A stretch of 64,000 bases of DNA from an uncultured Opitutia bacterium (GTDB taxonomy: Bacteria; Verrucomicrobiota; Verrucomicrobiia; Opitutales; Coraliomargaritaceae): positions 1-64,000 of the forward strand of contig CAKZOI010000035.1 of NCBI GenBank assembly GCA_937136395.1, written 5' to 3'. The position numbers were made by a program, and so were the translations under genes. This document shows positions 36,758 to 47,127 of the stretch, in pieces. How positions within the stretch are numbered: the stretch's first letter is position 1; the number at the start of each line of letters is the position of its first letter. The notes under the pieces were generated by a model. It was not told where the DNA came from and made no database searches. It saw only the letters and a program-made list of their open reading frames with translations.

Positions 36758-38585
36758 AAAGAATACACTGTTAGGCATTACCTTCATTCTAGCCGGCATC
36801 GGCTTCATGTTTTGGCAGGCCAAGGAATTAGAAAAACAGCGCCAGCAGCAGCTCTTAGATGCGCCAGCATCAGTTGAGGAAGTCGATGGCGCATCACCAG
36901 ATGCACCGAACATCGCTTCTTCTGGAGCTGGCGAGAGCACTTCGGCCACGGCCAATTCTCTAAGCGACTTGGTGGCTGAGGATCGTGCTGTTGGCACGGG
37001 GATCGATACAGCAGCTTTCACGGCCCTTGCGGAGGAGCAGTTAGTCACACTATCCAATGACTTTATCGAAGTGGTGTTTACCACGCGCGGTGGTGCAATC
37101 CGCACGGTCTCCTTCCTGCAGACTAAGCGTGGTGGTCGTGACGACTACATTTTCAATGAGGACGGCTATTTGCCTGCATTGAGCCTTAGCTTAGAGAAGA
37201 ATGGAGTGCTCAGTGAATTTGCTCTCGGATACGCAATTGAGTCGCAAACTTCAAATTCGATTACCTTTGCATCCAAAAGCGCTGGGGGACTGGCCGTCCG
37301 TCGCAGCTACACGCTTTCTGAGAATGAGGATGGGCACGATCCGTATACCATCAGCCACAATACAACCTTTGAGAATCAGGGAGTGGCCTGGCAGCCACTC
37401 AAGACGATATTTATCAATCTGGGCACATCGCGTCCGATTTCTAAAAACACCTTACCGACATATTTGAATGTGGGCTACTTCAATGGTGAGGACTCCGAAT
37501 TTATCGCGATCAATAAGTTAACCGGGGGCAAGGGCTTCTTGGGTATTGGCGCAAGCGATCCACGCGATGAAATCAAAGAGCAGGCGCGAGTGGAGTGGTC
37601 CTCTGTGAAGAATCAGTTCTTTGCAGGTGTGCTCTCGTCTGAAGTGGTTGGAGGGGACGTTTATATCTATTCAGTGGAGGCCCCTGTAGTGGAGGGAGCG
37701 CTTACTCCAGGAGCGCCAGGTATTACTGGCAGTGTTGGTTACTCGCTAGATTCTGTTGCTGCGGGGGAAAGCGAGACGCTCAAGTTTGAGTTTTATGTAG
37801 GACCGAAAGAATTTAAGCGCTTGCAGGCGATCGGTAACGAGCAGGACCGTGTCATGCAGTTCGGTTTTCTGTCATTTATCAGTAAGTTGTTACTGTCCTT
37901 TATGTATGCGATTCATTCGCTAGTCCCAAGTTGGGGTTGGTCGATTGTGATTATGACAATTTGTATCAAGCTCTTGTTCTGGCCGCTCACCGCGAAGGCG
38001 AGTCGCTCACAAAAGCGTATGGCAAAGATTCAGGAGCCGATGGCGGAACTGAAGGAAAAGTATAAGGATAACCCGCAGCGTATGCAGCAGGAAACCTTGA
38101 AGCTATTCAAGGAGCACCAGGTGAACCCAGTCGCTGGCTGTTTGCCAATGATCGTTCAAATGCCGATCTTCCTCGGCCTCTTTTACATGTTACGCACCGC
38201 ATCGGAACTACGGCATGAGTCCTTCTTGTGGGTGTCTGATCTGTCGCTGCCTGATACGCTAACAGAGATTGCAGGGTTTCCGCTGAATATCCTACCCCTT
38301 ATCATGGGGGCAACGATGTTTCTGCAAATGAGTATGATGCCGGTCTCTCCAACTGCAGATCCAGCTCAGCAGAAGATTTTTAAGTTTCTGCCGTTTATTT
38401 TCTTAATCTTCTTATATAATTTCTCCTCGGGCTTGGTGCTCTACTGGACGGTGCAGAATATTCTCACCATTGTGCAGCAGAAGATTATTAATAGCCGTCC
38501 AGATGAACCATTAACGCCGGTTACAGTTACTGCAGCCCCCAAAGGAAATGGTGGTTCTCCGCGAACTAAGCCTCGCAAAAAGTAG
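36750..38585 (+). CDS. yidC: membrane protein insertase YidC
   Basis: The 611-residue YidC of Gram-negative type has an N-terminal anchor ([20 protein letters not shown]), an acidic/Ala/Ser linker and a large periplasmic beta-domain (about 95-355). The conserved five-helix core follows ([20 protein letters not shown] through [18 protein letters not shown]). The positively charged groove region [16 protein letters not shown] is present. It inserts membrane proteins alone or with SecYEG. It is the last gene of the rpmH cluster. Confidence 0.96.
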   Translation: MDKKNTLLGITFILAGIGFMFWQAKELEKQRQQQLLDAPASVEEVDGASPDAPNIASSGAGESTSATANSLSDLVAEDRAVGTGIDTAAFTALAEEQLVTLSNDFIEVVFTTRGGAIRTVSFLQTKRGGRDDYIFNEDGYLPALSLSLEKNGVLSEFALGYAIESQTSNSITFASKSAGGLAVRRSYTLSENEDGHDPYTISHNTTFENQGVAWQPLKTIFINLGTSRPISKNTLPTYLNVGYFNGEDSEFIAINKLTGGKGFLGIGASDPRDEIKEQARVEWSSVKNQFFAGVLSSEVVGGDVYIYSVEAPVVEGALTPGAPGITGSVGYSLDSVAAGESETLKFEFYVGPKEFKRLQAIGNEQDRVMQFGFLSFISKLLLSFMYAIHSLVPSWGWSIVIMTICIKLLFWPLTAKASRSQKRMAKIQEPMAELKEKYKDNPQRMQQETLKLFKEHQVNPVAGCLPMIVQMPIFLGLFYMLRTASELRHESFLWVSDLSLPDTLTEIAGFPLNILPLIMGATMFLQMSMMPVSPTADPAQQKIFKFLPFIFLIFLYNFSSGLVLYWTVQNILTIVQQKIINSRPDEPLTPVTVTAAPKGNGGSPRTKPRKK

Positions 38586-38650
38586 AAAATCCTCAAACCT
38601 TATTCAGTTTTCAGCTTTTCAGAATCTAAACTTTCAGCTTTTTCTTAATT

Positions 38651-39400
38651 ATGTCAGGACACAGTAAATGGGCTACAATTAAACGAGCGAAGGGCGCAGC
38701 AGACGCCAAACGCGGTAAAATATTCAGTGTGATCAGTAAAGATCTCACTCTTGCGGCACGCGCTGGCGGCGGAGACCCTGCGATGAATCCTCGTTTGCGA
38801 ACGGTGATTGCCAAAGCGAAGGCAGCAAATATGCCTTCCGACAATGTCGAACGTGCAATTAAGAAAGGCACGGGCGAATTGCCAGGCGTCGTTTACGAAG
38901 AAAATGTATATGAAGGCTACGGCCAAGGTGGTGTTGGGCTGATCGTGGAAGTGACGACCGATAATAAGAATCGCTCGGCCTCGGAAGTGCGTAGCACGAT
39001 GAGTAAGAACGGCGGTAATTTAGCGGGTGTGGGTGCAGTGGCATTTCAATTCGACCGAAAGGGGCAGTTTATCATCGATGCCAAAGCGATTGATGAAGAG
39101 GCCCTCATGGATGTAGCGCTTGATGCAGGTGCTGAAGATATTAAAAATCAAGGGGACCACTTTGAAGTGATTTGCCCGATTAGTGAATACGATACGCTCA
39201 CTCAAGCACTTGCAGATAAAGAAATTGAGACGGAGTCTGCCGAGCTCGCTTATCTGCCGAATGTGATGGTCCCGGTCGAAGATGCGGATACGGCACGCAA
39301 GGTGTTACACCTGATCGAGCTGCTCGATAGCCTCGAAGACGTTAAGGCGGTTCATTCTAATATGGACATCGCAGACGATTTACTCGGTGAAGAGGAATAA
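38651..39400 (+). CDS. yebC: YebC/PmpR family translation/transcription factor
   Basis: The 249-residue YebC/TACO1 family protein starts MSGHSKWATIKRAKGAADAK and contains MPSDNVERAIKKGTGE and a VYENVYEGYGQGGVGLIVE-like stretch (EENVYEGYGQGGVGLIVE). Family members were long described as DNA-binding regulators. Recent work shows that YebC relieves ribosome stalling on proline stretches. It lies 65 bases after yidC on the same strand. Confidence 0.94.
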   Translation: MSGHSKWATIKRAKGAADAKRGKIFSVISKDLTLAARAGGGDPAMNPRLRTVIAKAKAANMPSDNVERAIKKGTGELPGVVYEENVYEGYGQGGVGLIVEVTTDNKNRSASEVRSTMSKNGGNLAGVGAVAFQFDRKGQFIIDAKAIDEEALMDVALDAGAEDIKNQGDHFEVICPISEYDTLTQALADKEIETESAELAYLPNVMVPVEDADTARKVLHLIELLDSLEDVKAVHSNMDIADDLLGEEE

Positions 39401-39496
39401 AGTTTCTATATTTTCTCTGTAAAAAACCGCTTGCAAAAAAGTTACATGGCTTACAGCTTAAACTATTAACAAATAGCAATCCCCCATTTATTTATT

Positions 39497-39751
39497 ATGC
39501 GCACTAAATTCATTGCCCCTCTCTTAATTGCCGCTTCGGCAATCTTTTTCACTGCTTGCGACGGTGGTCGTGCTCAAATGGAGCCTAAAGACGCAAATCT
39601 TTTAGGCATTGCTTCCTATGAGGCTCAAAGCTACAAGCCTGCAGGTCCATCAACTTTTGATGTGAGCACAGACGAGCTGTATGATCGTGACAATGTCAGT
39701 GGTAAGAAGGTGACTCTCCTTTGGGGATTGATTACTTTAACTGATTATTAG
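39497..39751 (+). CDS. small lipoprotein, unknown function
   Basis: The 84-residue product has a signal peptide and lipobox FFTAC (Cys at 21): MRTKFIAPLLIAASAIFFTAC. The mature 64 residues contain LLGIASYEAQSYKPAGPSTF and end GKKVTLLWGLITLTDY. No family is recognised. TTGCAA at 39431-39436 followed by TACAGC 15 bases later is a weak promoter candidate. A strong terminator follows, so this appears to be an independent unit. Confidence 0.7.
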   Translation: MRTKFIAPLLIAASAIFFTACDGGRAQMEPKDANLLGIASYEAQSYKPAGPSTFDVSTDELYDRDNVSGKKVTLLWGLITLTDY

Positions 39752-39771
39752 GATCCTTCCTGACTATTTCA

Positions 39772-39801
39772 AAAAGCCGCTTCTCAGGAAGCGGCTTTTT
39801 T
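39772..39801 (+). terminator. intrinsic terminator
   Basis: AAAAGCCGCTTC-tcag-GAAGCGGCTTTT is followed by further T. It is a perfect stem of 12 bp, 20 bases after the small lipoprotein gene. Confidence 0.93.
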
Positions 39802-39843
39802 CTTGGCAGGAGGCAAACTCTATCGCGAGATGACTTGTAGATT

Positions 39844-41463
39844 ATGCCATATAACGTTGCCCATTATTTAACTGAGCAGGCGCATCGACAACCTGATGTG
39901 GTCGCTGTGCGGGCGCCTGTTCGGAGATTGGCGAGTGGTGCGATTCAGTATCAAGAGCGAAGCTTTGCGGAGCTTGAGTCTGAGGCTTCAGCGGTGGCTC
40001 GCATGCTGGCGGATCGTGGTATCGTGCGTGGTTCGCGAGTGTTACTGATGGTGAAGCCAGGGCTGGACCTGATTCGTATTGTCTTTGCATTGTTTAAAGT
40101 GGGTGCGGTGCCCATCGTCATTGATCCGGGCATGGGATTGTCGAAATTTTTGAAATGTGTGCGTCACTCCAAGCCAAGTGCCGTGGTAGGCATTCCCGCA
40201 GCGATTCTCGTTTCGCATTTATTTCGGCCTAGTTTTCGTGGTGTTTCTGTAAAGTTGTCGGTGGGGCGTCGCTTCTCGCGGCAATTGCTAGAGTATGTCA
40301 GCAGGGGCGTTTATACTGTAGTGGATTCTGCTATCGATGAATTGGCAGCTATCTTGTTTACATCCGGTTCTACGGGACCCGCCAAAGGTGTCTGTTATGC
40401 GCACGGAATGTTTATGGCACAAGTGCAAGCGATTCGCGCTCAATATGGGATTGAGCCGGGGGAGGTCGATTTACCCATGCTTCCCGTGTTCGCGCTATTT
40501 AATCCTGCTCTAGGCATGTGCACCATCGTTCCGGAAATGAACCCGAGTCGGCCAGCGGAAGTCGATCCAGCGGGTATTGTCCAAGCGATTCAGCAGAATG
40601 AGGTGACAAACAGCTTTGGCTCACCAGCTTTGTGGACCAAGATCGCTCGTCATTGCCAGGCGAACTCCATTACTTTGCCCTCGATTCGACGTATTTTGAT
40701 GGCTGGAGCGCCTGTCCCACCTGCCCTCATGAAGCAGATGCAGTTGATTATACCGAATGGTGAAATACAGACGCCTTATGGCGCAACTGAGGCACTGCCA
40801 GTGAGTTCGATTTCGGCCACTGAAGTCCTCTCGGAAACGGCTGAGCGGACTCAGCGGGGAGAAGGCACGTGTGTGGGTAAGCCTTTGCCGAATGTTTCAG
40901 TGCGGGTGATCGAGCCTGTGGAGGGAGCGATTGTGACGATCGATGAAGTTGTTGATTCCACGACTGGTGCGATTGGTGAGATTATTGTGAAGGGCCCCTC
41001 CGTGACAAGCGGATACGACCGGTTACCAGAGGCAGATGCGCTGTCGAAGTTGCGCGATGGCGAGTCGCATTGGCATCGCATGGGAGACATGGGCTGGCTT
41101 GATGAGCTTGGACGCTTGTGGTTTTGCGGTCGCAAAGCAGAGCGTGTGCTGACTGCGAATGGACCCATGTTTACGGATTGTTGCGAAGCTATTTTTAATC
41201 AGCATCCGCAGGTGTTTCGGTCGGCGCTTATTGATTGTGGCGGTGGTGTGCCCGCTATCGTGATTGAGCCAGAAGCGGAGCATTTTCCTCGGAGTGAATC
41301 AGTGAAGGCCGAATTTGTCCGCAGCTTGAAAGAGCTCGCGGCAGCTTATCCGACTACTGCAGTAATTGAACATGTGTTTTTTGACCGATCATTCCCTGTG
41401 GATGTGCGGCATAATGCAAAAATCCATCGCTTGTCACTTGCGCGTAAATACGGGAGGCAGTAA
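39844..41463 (+). CDS. oleC: OleC-type AMP-dependent beta-lactone synthetase
   Basis: The 539-residue ANL-superfamily enzyme has the AMP-binding loop AAILFTSGSTGPAKGVCYAHG (near 173-193), PYGATEALP, and a C-terminal hinge WLDELGRLWFCGRKAERV. The early segments LLMVKPGLDLIRIVFALFKV and IVIDPGMGLSKFLK are typical of OleC. OleC converts the beta-hydroxy acid made by OleA/OleD into a beta-lactone during head-to-head fatty acid condensation. It is followed 12 bases later by oleD. oleA and oleB are not in the window. Confidence 0.85.
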   Translation: MPYNVAHYLTEQAHRQPDVVAVRAPVRRLASGAIQYQERSFAELESEASAVARMLADRGIVRGSRVLLMVKPGLDLIRIVFALFKVGAVPIVIDPGMGLSKFLKCVRHSKPSAVVGIPAAILVSHLFRPSFRGVSVKLSVGRRFSRQLLEYVSRGVYTVVDSAIDELAAILFTSGSTGPAKGVCYAHGMFMAQVQAIRAQYGIEPGEVDLPMLPVFALFNPALGMCTIVPEMNPSRPAEVDPAGIVQAIQQNEVTNSFGSPALWTKIARHCQANSITLPSIRRILMAGAPVPPALMKQMQLIIPNGEIQTPYGATEALPVSSISATEVLSETAERTQRGEGTCVGKPLPNVSVRVIEPVEGAIVTIDEVVDSTTGAIGEIIVKGPSVTSGYDRLPEADALSKLRDGESHWHRMGDMGWLDELGRLWFCGRKAERVLTANGPMFTDCCEAIFNQHPQVFRSALIDCGGGVPAIVIEPEAEHFPRSESVKAEFVRSLKELAAAYPTTAVIEHVFFDRSFPVDVRHNAKIHRLSLARKYGRQ

Positions 41464-41475
41464 TTATGCCGTAGT

Positions 41476-42474
41476 ATGAAGGTTTTGGTTACAGGTGGCG
41501 GTGGTTTTGTTGGCGGCTATGTCATAGAGCGCTTGCTTGAGCGTGGGCATGAGGTTCGTTCGATCGGTAGGTCTGCCCAGCCTGACCTTGAAGCCAAAGG
41601 TGTTGAGGTGATCTGTGGTGATTTAGCTGATGCCAGTGTCGTCGATGATGCGTGCGCAGGGATGGATGCGGTATTTCACGTGGCTGCTAAAGCTGGAGTG
41701 TGGGGGAGTTGGGATTCGTTTTACCAACCGAACGTCGTTGGCACTCGCAATGTTGTAGCCGCATGTAAGAGGCATGGTGTCGGGCGTTTGGTGTATACCA
41801 GCACGCCAAGTGTGGTGTTCAATCGCCAGGCAATTTCGGGAGAGGGCGAAGAAATGCCATATGGTCGAAATTGGCTCTGTCACTACGCGCATACGAAGGC
41901 AATTGCTGAGAAAGAGCTCCTGAGTGCGAACTCTGATGCTTTGCGCATTGTGGCGCTTCGACCTCATCTAGTGTTTGGCCCCGGTGACCCGCATTTGTTG
42001 CCCCGAGTGATTGAAAGTGCGGTTAGTGGGCGGCTTAAGATTGTTGGGGATGGTAGTTGCCGCGTGGATGTCTCTTATGTTGGCAATGTTGCGGATGCAC
42101 ATTTAAATGCCTTGGATGCCTTAGAGGCTCAGCCCAACTTGGTCTCTGGAAAGGCTTATTTTATATCACAAGGCGAGCCTGTCGAGTTGTGGCCATGGGT
42201 GAATCACATCTTAGAGTCGCTGGGGCACAAGCCTTTGGTAAAACGGATATCGCTACCAGTTGCTTTTGCTGTCGGGGCGATACTGGAATTTGTATGGGGC
42301 GTCTCCCGACGAGCTGGAGACCCTCCGTTGACGCGCTTCGTTGCGGTGGAATTAGCTAAAGACCACTATTTCAATATTGAGGCCGCTCAACGAGAGTTGG
42401 GGTATGAGACGCATGTTGATATGGACGAGGCGTTAACCTTGACCATTGATGACCTACGCAAGAGGGGCTATTAG
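41476..42474 (+). CDS. oleD: OleD-type NAD(P)H-dependent 2-alkyl-3-oxoalkanoate reductase
   Basis: The 332-residue extended SDR protein has VTGGGGFVGGYVIERLLERG at the start, the active-site Ser region YTSTPSVVF, and the YxxxK catalytic pair in HYAHTKAIAEKELL. The stretch HVAAKAGVWGSWDSFYQPNV is characteristic of OleD. It reduces the beta-keto acid from OleA to a beta-hydroxy acid, which OleC then lactonises. The tight oleC-oleD spacing supports the assignment over a generic 3-beta-HSD or sugar epimerase. Confidence 0.85.
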   Translation: MKVLVTGGGGFVGGYVIERLLERGHEVRSIGRSAQPDLEAKGVEVICGDLADASVVDDACAGMDAVFHVAAKAGVWGSWDSFYQPNVVGTRNVVAACKRHGVGRLVYTSTPSVVFNRQAISGEGEEMPYGRNWLCHYAHTKAIAEKELLSANSDALRIVALRPHLVFGPGDPHLLPRVIESAVSGRLKIVGDGSCRVDVSYVGNVADAHLNALDALEAQPNLVSGKAYFISQGEPVELWPWVNHILESLGHKPLVKRISLPVAFAVGAILEFVWGVSRRAGDPPLTRFVAVELAKDHYFNIEAAQRELGYETHVDMDEALTLTIDDLRKRGY

Positions 42475-42544
42475 CTTTCATACACCTTCTGAGTTGACGT
42501 GCCCGTAGTATCTGAGTGATTTTGTGCTTGTGCTAGATAACCCC

Positions 42545-42925
42545 ATGTTTCCCGTTAGTCTCTTGGCTGGCCTGCTATTTGTTGCAGTTGCCTGCGTGGT
42601 GCTGCTCTGGTCGCGTCTCGTAAAGGAGAAACAGAAGAATGCAGAACTCTCAGGGCCTAGTGGGTCTAGGGTGAAAGTGATGAAGGGTGTTTCACGTTTA
42701 GACCCTGCGTCGAATGCATTGTTTGCAACTTTATCACATGAATTAAGAACTCCTATGAACGGATTATTAGGGATCGTTCAGATGCTAAATGAGGAGAAAG
42801 AGGACGAGGATTTACAAGCGATCGAAGGCTGTGCGCGCCATATGTTGGCGGTGATCACGACCTTGGTGAATCACTCTAAGATCCAGGAAGAGTGGATGAA
42901 TTGCCTGAATACCGCGAATGGGTGA
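42545..42925 (+). CDS. hybrid histidine kinase, N-terminal fragment (frameshifted)
   Basis: From the ATG at 42545 the fragment has 126 residues: a membrane anchor (VSLLAGLLFVAVACVVLLW), a short linker, and a HisKA domain with the phospho-accepting His in FATLSHELRTPMNGLLG. The frame then reaches EEWMNCLNTANG and stops. Restoring one base before 42892 would join it to the next ORF as KIQEEVDELPEYREW, a smooth dimerisation-helix continuation. This is therefore the front half of a broken, or frameshift-expressed, kinase. Confidence 0.65.
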   Translation: MFPVSLLAGLLFVAVACVVLLWSRLVKEKQKNAELSGPSGSRVKVMKGVSRLDPASNALFATLSHELRTPMNGLLGIVQMLNEEKEDEDLQAIEGCARHMLAVITTLVNHSKIQEEWMNCLNTANG

Positions 42926-43884
42926 GTATCTACGAATTGCTTGAGCAATTGAAAAAGAATATGGCCTTCCGTGCAGGCCTCCGAGGGCTTGATATTGAGT
43001 TGCTACACCAGAATCGTAGCCTCCGATTGAGAGGTGATGGTGACCACCTGAAGACCATTCTTGAGAATGCGCTATTGGGTTCTATCGAAGGCGTGTCACT
43101 TGTAGAAATTCCAAAGCGCCGCCAGAAATTGAAAGTTTCATGGAGTGCGGATGAACAGGGCGTCAAAGTCAGTATAACCAATCCACTGGAAACATTCGAA
43201 TCAGATCGTCGTCGCCGTATTCAAGATGTATTCAATATGACTACTGGGAAGAACCACAGTCGTATTCGCATGGAATATCTTTATTGGGCGGTTTCTGCAG
43301 CCTTACTGGAGAAGTATCAAGGAGCATTGTTTACTTCAAAGACCGATGCCGATGAGGTGAATACACTGATGACCTTCGAAATGGAGCAGATGCAAGCTTC
43401 GCAGAGCGCGAAGCGCCCCGTCGGTGGCCTGAGTTTGGATCAAGGGAAGTTGGTATCGAAGGCCGTTTCGAGCCTTCCAAAGAATTTGAATGTGCTCGTC
43501 GCAGAGGATGACCCTATTTCACGAAGCCTTCTTGGGATGGTTTTCAAGCATATGAATTTGAGTGTCGATTTTGCCACAAATGGGCAAGAGGTTCTCGACC
43601 GTGTCAGTCAGAATCCTACTTATGATGTGGTTCTGATGGATATCGATATGCCGATTATGGATGGTGTCAGCGCATCGATTGCTCTACGCAATGGCGAAGC
43701 TGGTGACCATGGTAAGCAGGTTCCGATTGTGGCAGTGACTGCATTTAACACGCTCTCTGATGAATCAAAATTCAAGCGTACGGGAATGGATTTCTATTTG
43801 CCTAAACCAGTGCGCTTGAAAGAGCTTCGCAAGGTCTTGATCGAAGTGATTCGCGAATCGGATATCGCGCCTGCTCGCGTTTAA
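42892..43884 (+). CDS. hybrid histidine kinase, C-terminal part with receiver domain
   Basis: The 330 residues (GTG start if independent) begin with a degenerate HATPase-like region. The N box reads LKTILENALLGS, and the G1/G2 glycine boxes are absent (SRIRMEYLYWAVSAALLEKY in their place), so ATP binding is doubtful. A normal receiver domain follows from about residue 200: VLVAEDDPISRS, phospho-acceptor Asp250 in VLMDIDMPIMDG, VAVTAF and LPKPVRL. It overlaps the kinase N-fragment by 34 bases in another frame. No output domain follows. Confidence 0.7.
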   Translation: MDELPEYREWVSIYELLEQLKKNMAFRAGLRGLDIELLHQNRSLRLRGDGDHLKTILENALLGSIEGVSLVEIPKRRQKLKVSWSADEQGVKVSITNPLETFESDRRRRIQDVFNMTTGKNHSRIRMEYLYWAVSAALLEKYQGALFTSKTDADEVNTLMTFEMEQMQASQSAKRPVGGLSLDQGKLVSKAVSSLPKNLNVLVAEDDPISRSLLGMVFKHMNLSVDFATNGQEVLDRVSQNPTYDVVLMDIDMPIMDGVSASIALRNGEAGDHGKQVPIVAVTAFNTLSDESKFKRTGMDFYLPKPVRLKELRKVLIEVIRESDIAPARV

Positions 43885-44696
43885 TTTGCTGACATCTCAC
43901 GTTGCCGAGTGGCTTCGTAGAGGCAAACAGCGGCTGCTGCAGCGACATTCAGTGAGTCAGCTCTTCCTCGCATTGGGATGCATATTTGTTGATCGACTTG
44001 ATTCAGCCAGTAGTCGGTCAGTCCGTCGCTTTCGCTGCCTAAGAAAAGCGCGGAGGCTTTTGTGTAGTCGACGTCCCAGTGCATTTGATCAGTATGTGGA
44101 GTGGTCGCGATGCGCTGGACTTGATTTTCTTTTAACCATATCTGTAGGGCGTCGCGAGTTGCGGTGACGATAGGCAGAGCGAAGACCAGGCCCTGCGAAG
44201 AGCGGATTGCATTTGGGTTATAGAGATCCAGCACGCAATCGACTAGAATGACTGCGTGGGCTCCGGCTCCATCTGCGCTGCGTAGAATCGCACCGAGGTT
44301 GCCCGGCTTTTCGATGCCTTCTATTATCAGCAGCAATGGGTTTTTCGTGGATGGAATATCGTTTAGACTGCTTCCTTGTTGCTGGCCGACGCCAATAATA
44401 CCGTCAGGGCTATCTCGGTAGGCTGCTTTGCTAAATGCATCTTCGCTCATGCGCACCAGTTGGTGTTTGCCTTCGCGACGTTGCCCATCGATGAAGAGTC
44501 TGTGTGCTTCAGTAGGAAAAAATTCTGGGCAGTAATAAATCGTTTCGATTGTGAAGCCGGCACCGAGCGCATGCCCTGTTTCCCGCAAGCCTTCAACTAG
44601 AAAGCGTTGCTGGCGGTCGCGGTGTTTGCGTTCGCGTAGCTTGACGAGATTTTTAACCTGCTCATTGTTTCGGCTTTGGATGTAGGCGTCTTCCAT
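43881..44696 (-). CDS. TrmH/SpoU-family RNA 2'-O-methyltransferase
   Basis: The 271-residue enzyme has a substrate-binding domain (LVEGLRETGHALGAG) followed by the trefoil-knot SPOUT fold: IIEGIEKPGNLGAILRSADG, NPNAIRSSQG, FLGSESDGL and IPMRGRADSLNVAAAAAVCL. It methylates ribose in rRNA or tRNA, probably 23S rRNA as RlmB/TsnR relatives do; the target base is not readable. It converges with the histidine kinase fragment and is divergent from the rlmD-like gene. Confidence 0.88.
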   Translation of the reverse strand: MEDAYIQSRNNEQVKNLVKLRERKHRDRQQRFLVEGLRETGHALGAGFTIETIYYCPEFFPTEAHRLFIDGQRREGKHQLVRMSEDAFSKAAYRDSPDGIIGVGQQQGSSLNDIPSTKNPLLLIIEGIEKPGNLGAILRSADGAGAHAVILVDCVLDLYNPNAIRSSQGLVFALPIVTATRDALQIWLKENQVQRIATTPHTDQMHWDVDYTKASALFLGSESDGLTDYWLNQVDQQICIPMRGRADSLNVAAAAAVCLYEATRQREMSAN

Positions 44697-44795
44697 TGAC
44701 TCGAAAGTGGCATGGTCTTCTCAATTGTAGAAGCGAAAAGTGGAGAATTCGTTTTTAGGATTGCAGGATGTCTCTGCTTTGTGGACTGCATAGGT

Positions 44796-46019
44796 ATGCA
44801 AGTGCCAAAGAATTTCGTCGCAGAGCCTTTTGAGTATCATCAAGAGGTCGAGATCACTATTGAGAGCTTAACCAATCTTGGTATGGGGGTCGGTCGTGTG
44901 GATGGCTGGGTCGTCATGGTTCCGTTTGTGATACCCGGAGAAAGGGTGAAGGCGCGTATCTTTCGTAATTTTCAGAACTACTCCGATGCTGATTTGATCG
45001 AGGTGGTGGAAGCCTCGGCAAGTCGAGTCGCGCCGAACTGCGCGCTCTACACTAAATGCGGTGGCTGTCAGTATCAGCATATCGAATACCAGCGTCAGCT
45101 CGAAGAAAAGACCAAGCATGTTAAAGAGCTGATGGAAAAACTTGGCGAGATCGATCACCCTGTGGATCTCGCTCATGGCTCGCCTAAGGTTTATAATTAT
45201 CGTTCAAAGATCACGCCGCATTACAATCGACCAGATCGCGATGGCTCGCAGCCCATTGGTTTTCTGCAGTATGGACGTCGCAACCAGATCGTTGATGTGG
45301 AGCAGTGTCCGATTGCAACCGATGCGATTAATGCTGCTTTGCCAGAAGCGCGTGAGGTCGCTCGTCGAGAAGGTGGTAAGAAAAGACGCCAGCGAGGTGG
45401 CACTTTGTTGATGCGAAATGTGCTGGAGGGGGTGGTCAATAACCCGCAGGAGATCGTCTCGGAAAGGGTCGGTGATGTGACATTTCAATTTAAGGCAGGT
45501 GAGTTTTTTCAAAATAACCCATTCATTCTTCCCGACTTAGTTGAATATGTCGCTTCGGAAGCGTCAGTTTTGGGTGCTCGCTACTTGGTAGATGCCTATT
45601 GTGGGGTGGGGCTCTTTGCCTTATCCACTGCTAGGTCGTTTGAACAAGTAGCAGGAGTGGAGATCAGTGAGCCTGCGGTCCGCTGGGCGCAGGCAAATGC
45701 TACAATTAGTGGAGTGAAGAATGCACGCTTTGTCATTGGTAAAGCGGAAGCTATATTTAATGGTTTAAAGTTTCCGGGGGAGGAGACAGCTGTGGTTATT
45801 GATCCTCCTCGTAAAGGATGTGATGCGAGTTTTCGCGAACAACTCATGCAATTCCGACCACAACGAATCGTTTACGTGTCGTGCGATCCAGCCACACAAG
45901 CGCGCGATTTGAAAGAATTCGTCGGCTCAGGTTATAAGATTACTCGGATTCAACCATTCGACCTTTTTCCTCATACGCGACACATTGAAAATGTCGTTTC
46001 CTTAAGTCTCGCCGATTAG
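44796..46019 (+). CDS. 23S rRNA (uracil-C5)-methyltransferase, RlmD/RlmCD family
   Basis: From the ATG at 44796 the product has 407 residues: a TRAM domain (VEITIESLTNLGMGVGRVDG), a Fe-S cluster motif CALYTKCGGCQYQ plus the later Cys in EQCPI, the SAM loop VDAYCGVGLFAL, motif VVIDPPRKGCD, and the catalytic Cys in VYVSCDPATQARDL. It makes 5-methyluridine in 23S rRNA (U1939 and/or U747). An ATG at 44712 would add 28 residues unlike the family. It lies just upstream of the ribosomal cluster on the same strand. Confidence 0.9.
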   Translation: MQVPKNFVAEPFEYHQEVEITIESLTNLGMGVGRVDGWVVMVPFVIPGERVKARIFRNFQNYSDADLIEVVEASASRVAPNCALYTKCGGCQYQHIEYQRQLEEKTKHVKELMEKLGEIDHPVDLAHGSPKVYNYRSKITPHYNRPDRDGSQPIGFLQYGRRNQIVDVEQCPIATDAINAALPEAREVARREGGKKRRQRGGTLLMRNVLEGVVNNPQEIVSERVGDVTFQFKAGEFFQNNPFILPDLVEYVASEASVLGARYLVDAYCGVGLFALSTARSFEQVAGVEISEPAVRWAQANATISGVKNARFVIGKAEAIFNGLKFPGEETAVVIDPPRKGCDASFREQLMQFRPQRIVYVSCDPATQARDLKEFVGSGYKITRIQPFDLFPHTRHIENVVSLSLAD

Positions 46020-46071
46020 TTCTCAGACCATTTATAGATGTGTATTGCCGTGAATTGCTTATAAATAGCAG

Positions 46072-46109
46072 TTTCAAGCCAGATTTCTCGATGAAACGGC
46101 GGCTTGAAA
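46072..46109 (+). other. long stem-loop downstream of the rlmD-like gene
   Basis: TTTCAAGCC (46072-46080) pairs with GGCTTGAAA (46101-46109), with an inner TTTC-tcgat-GAAA. It is followed by A rather than T. It may be a terminator or processing hairpin before the rpsL promoter region. Confidence 0.4.
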
Positions 46110-46126
46110 AAAATCGAACAAAATCC

Positions 46127-46154
46127 TTGCACAGCAAACCCTAAACGCTACTTT
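46127..46154 (+). promoter_or_regulatory. candidate sigma-70-like promoter of the rpsL cluster
   Basis: TTGCAC, a 16-base spacer, then TACTTT, 36 bases before the rpsL ATG. The location at the head of the ribosomal cluster fits; the -10 is non-consensus. Confidence 0.4.
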
Positions 46155-46189
46155 CGCCGTCTTTCTCTAATTTCAGCGATCAATATTTC

Positions 46190-46564
<375 letters not shown>

Positions 46565-46611
46565 GTCTTTCGATTCCTAATTCGTAATTTAATATTTAAT
46601 TCTTTTTTAAT

Positions 46612-47085
<474 letters not shown>

Positions 47086-47127
47086 TCTTTGACTCCTTCC
47101 AAAACTCGTTCTTTTCCAGTCTATTCA

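Noticed and set aside
46072-46109. The hairpin before rpsL as a riboswitch or a ribosomal-protein leader.
   Set aside because: It lies upstream of the best promoter candidate and right after the preceding gene, so a 3'-end structure is more likely.
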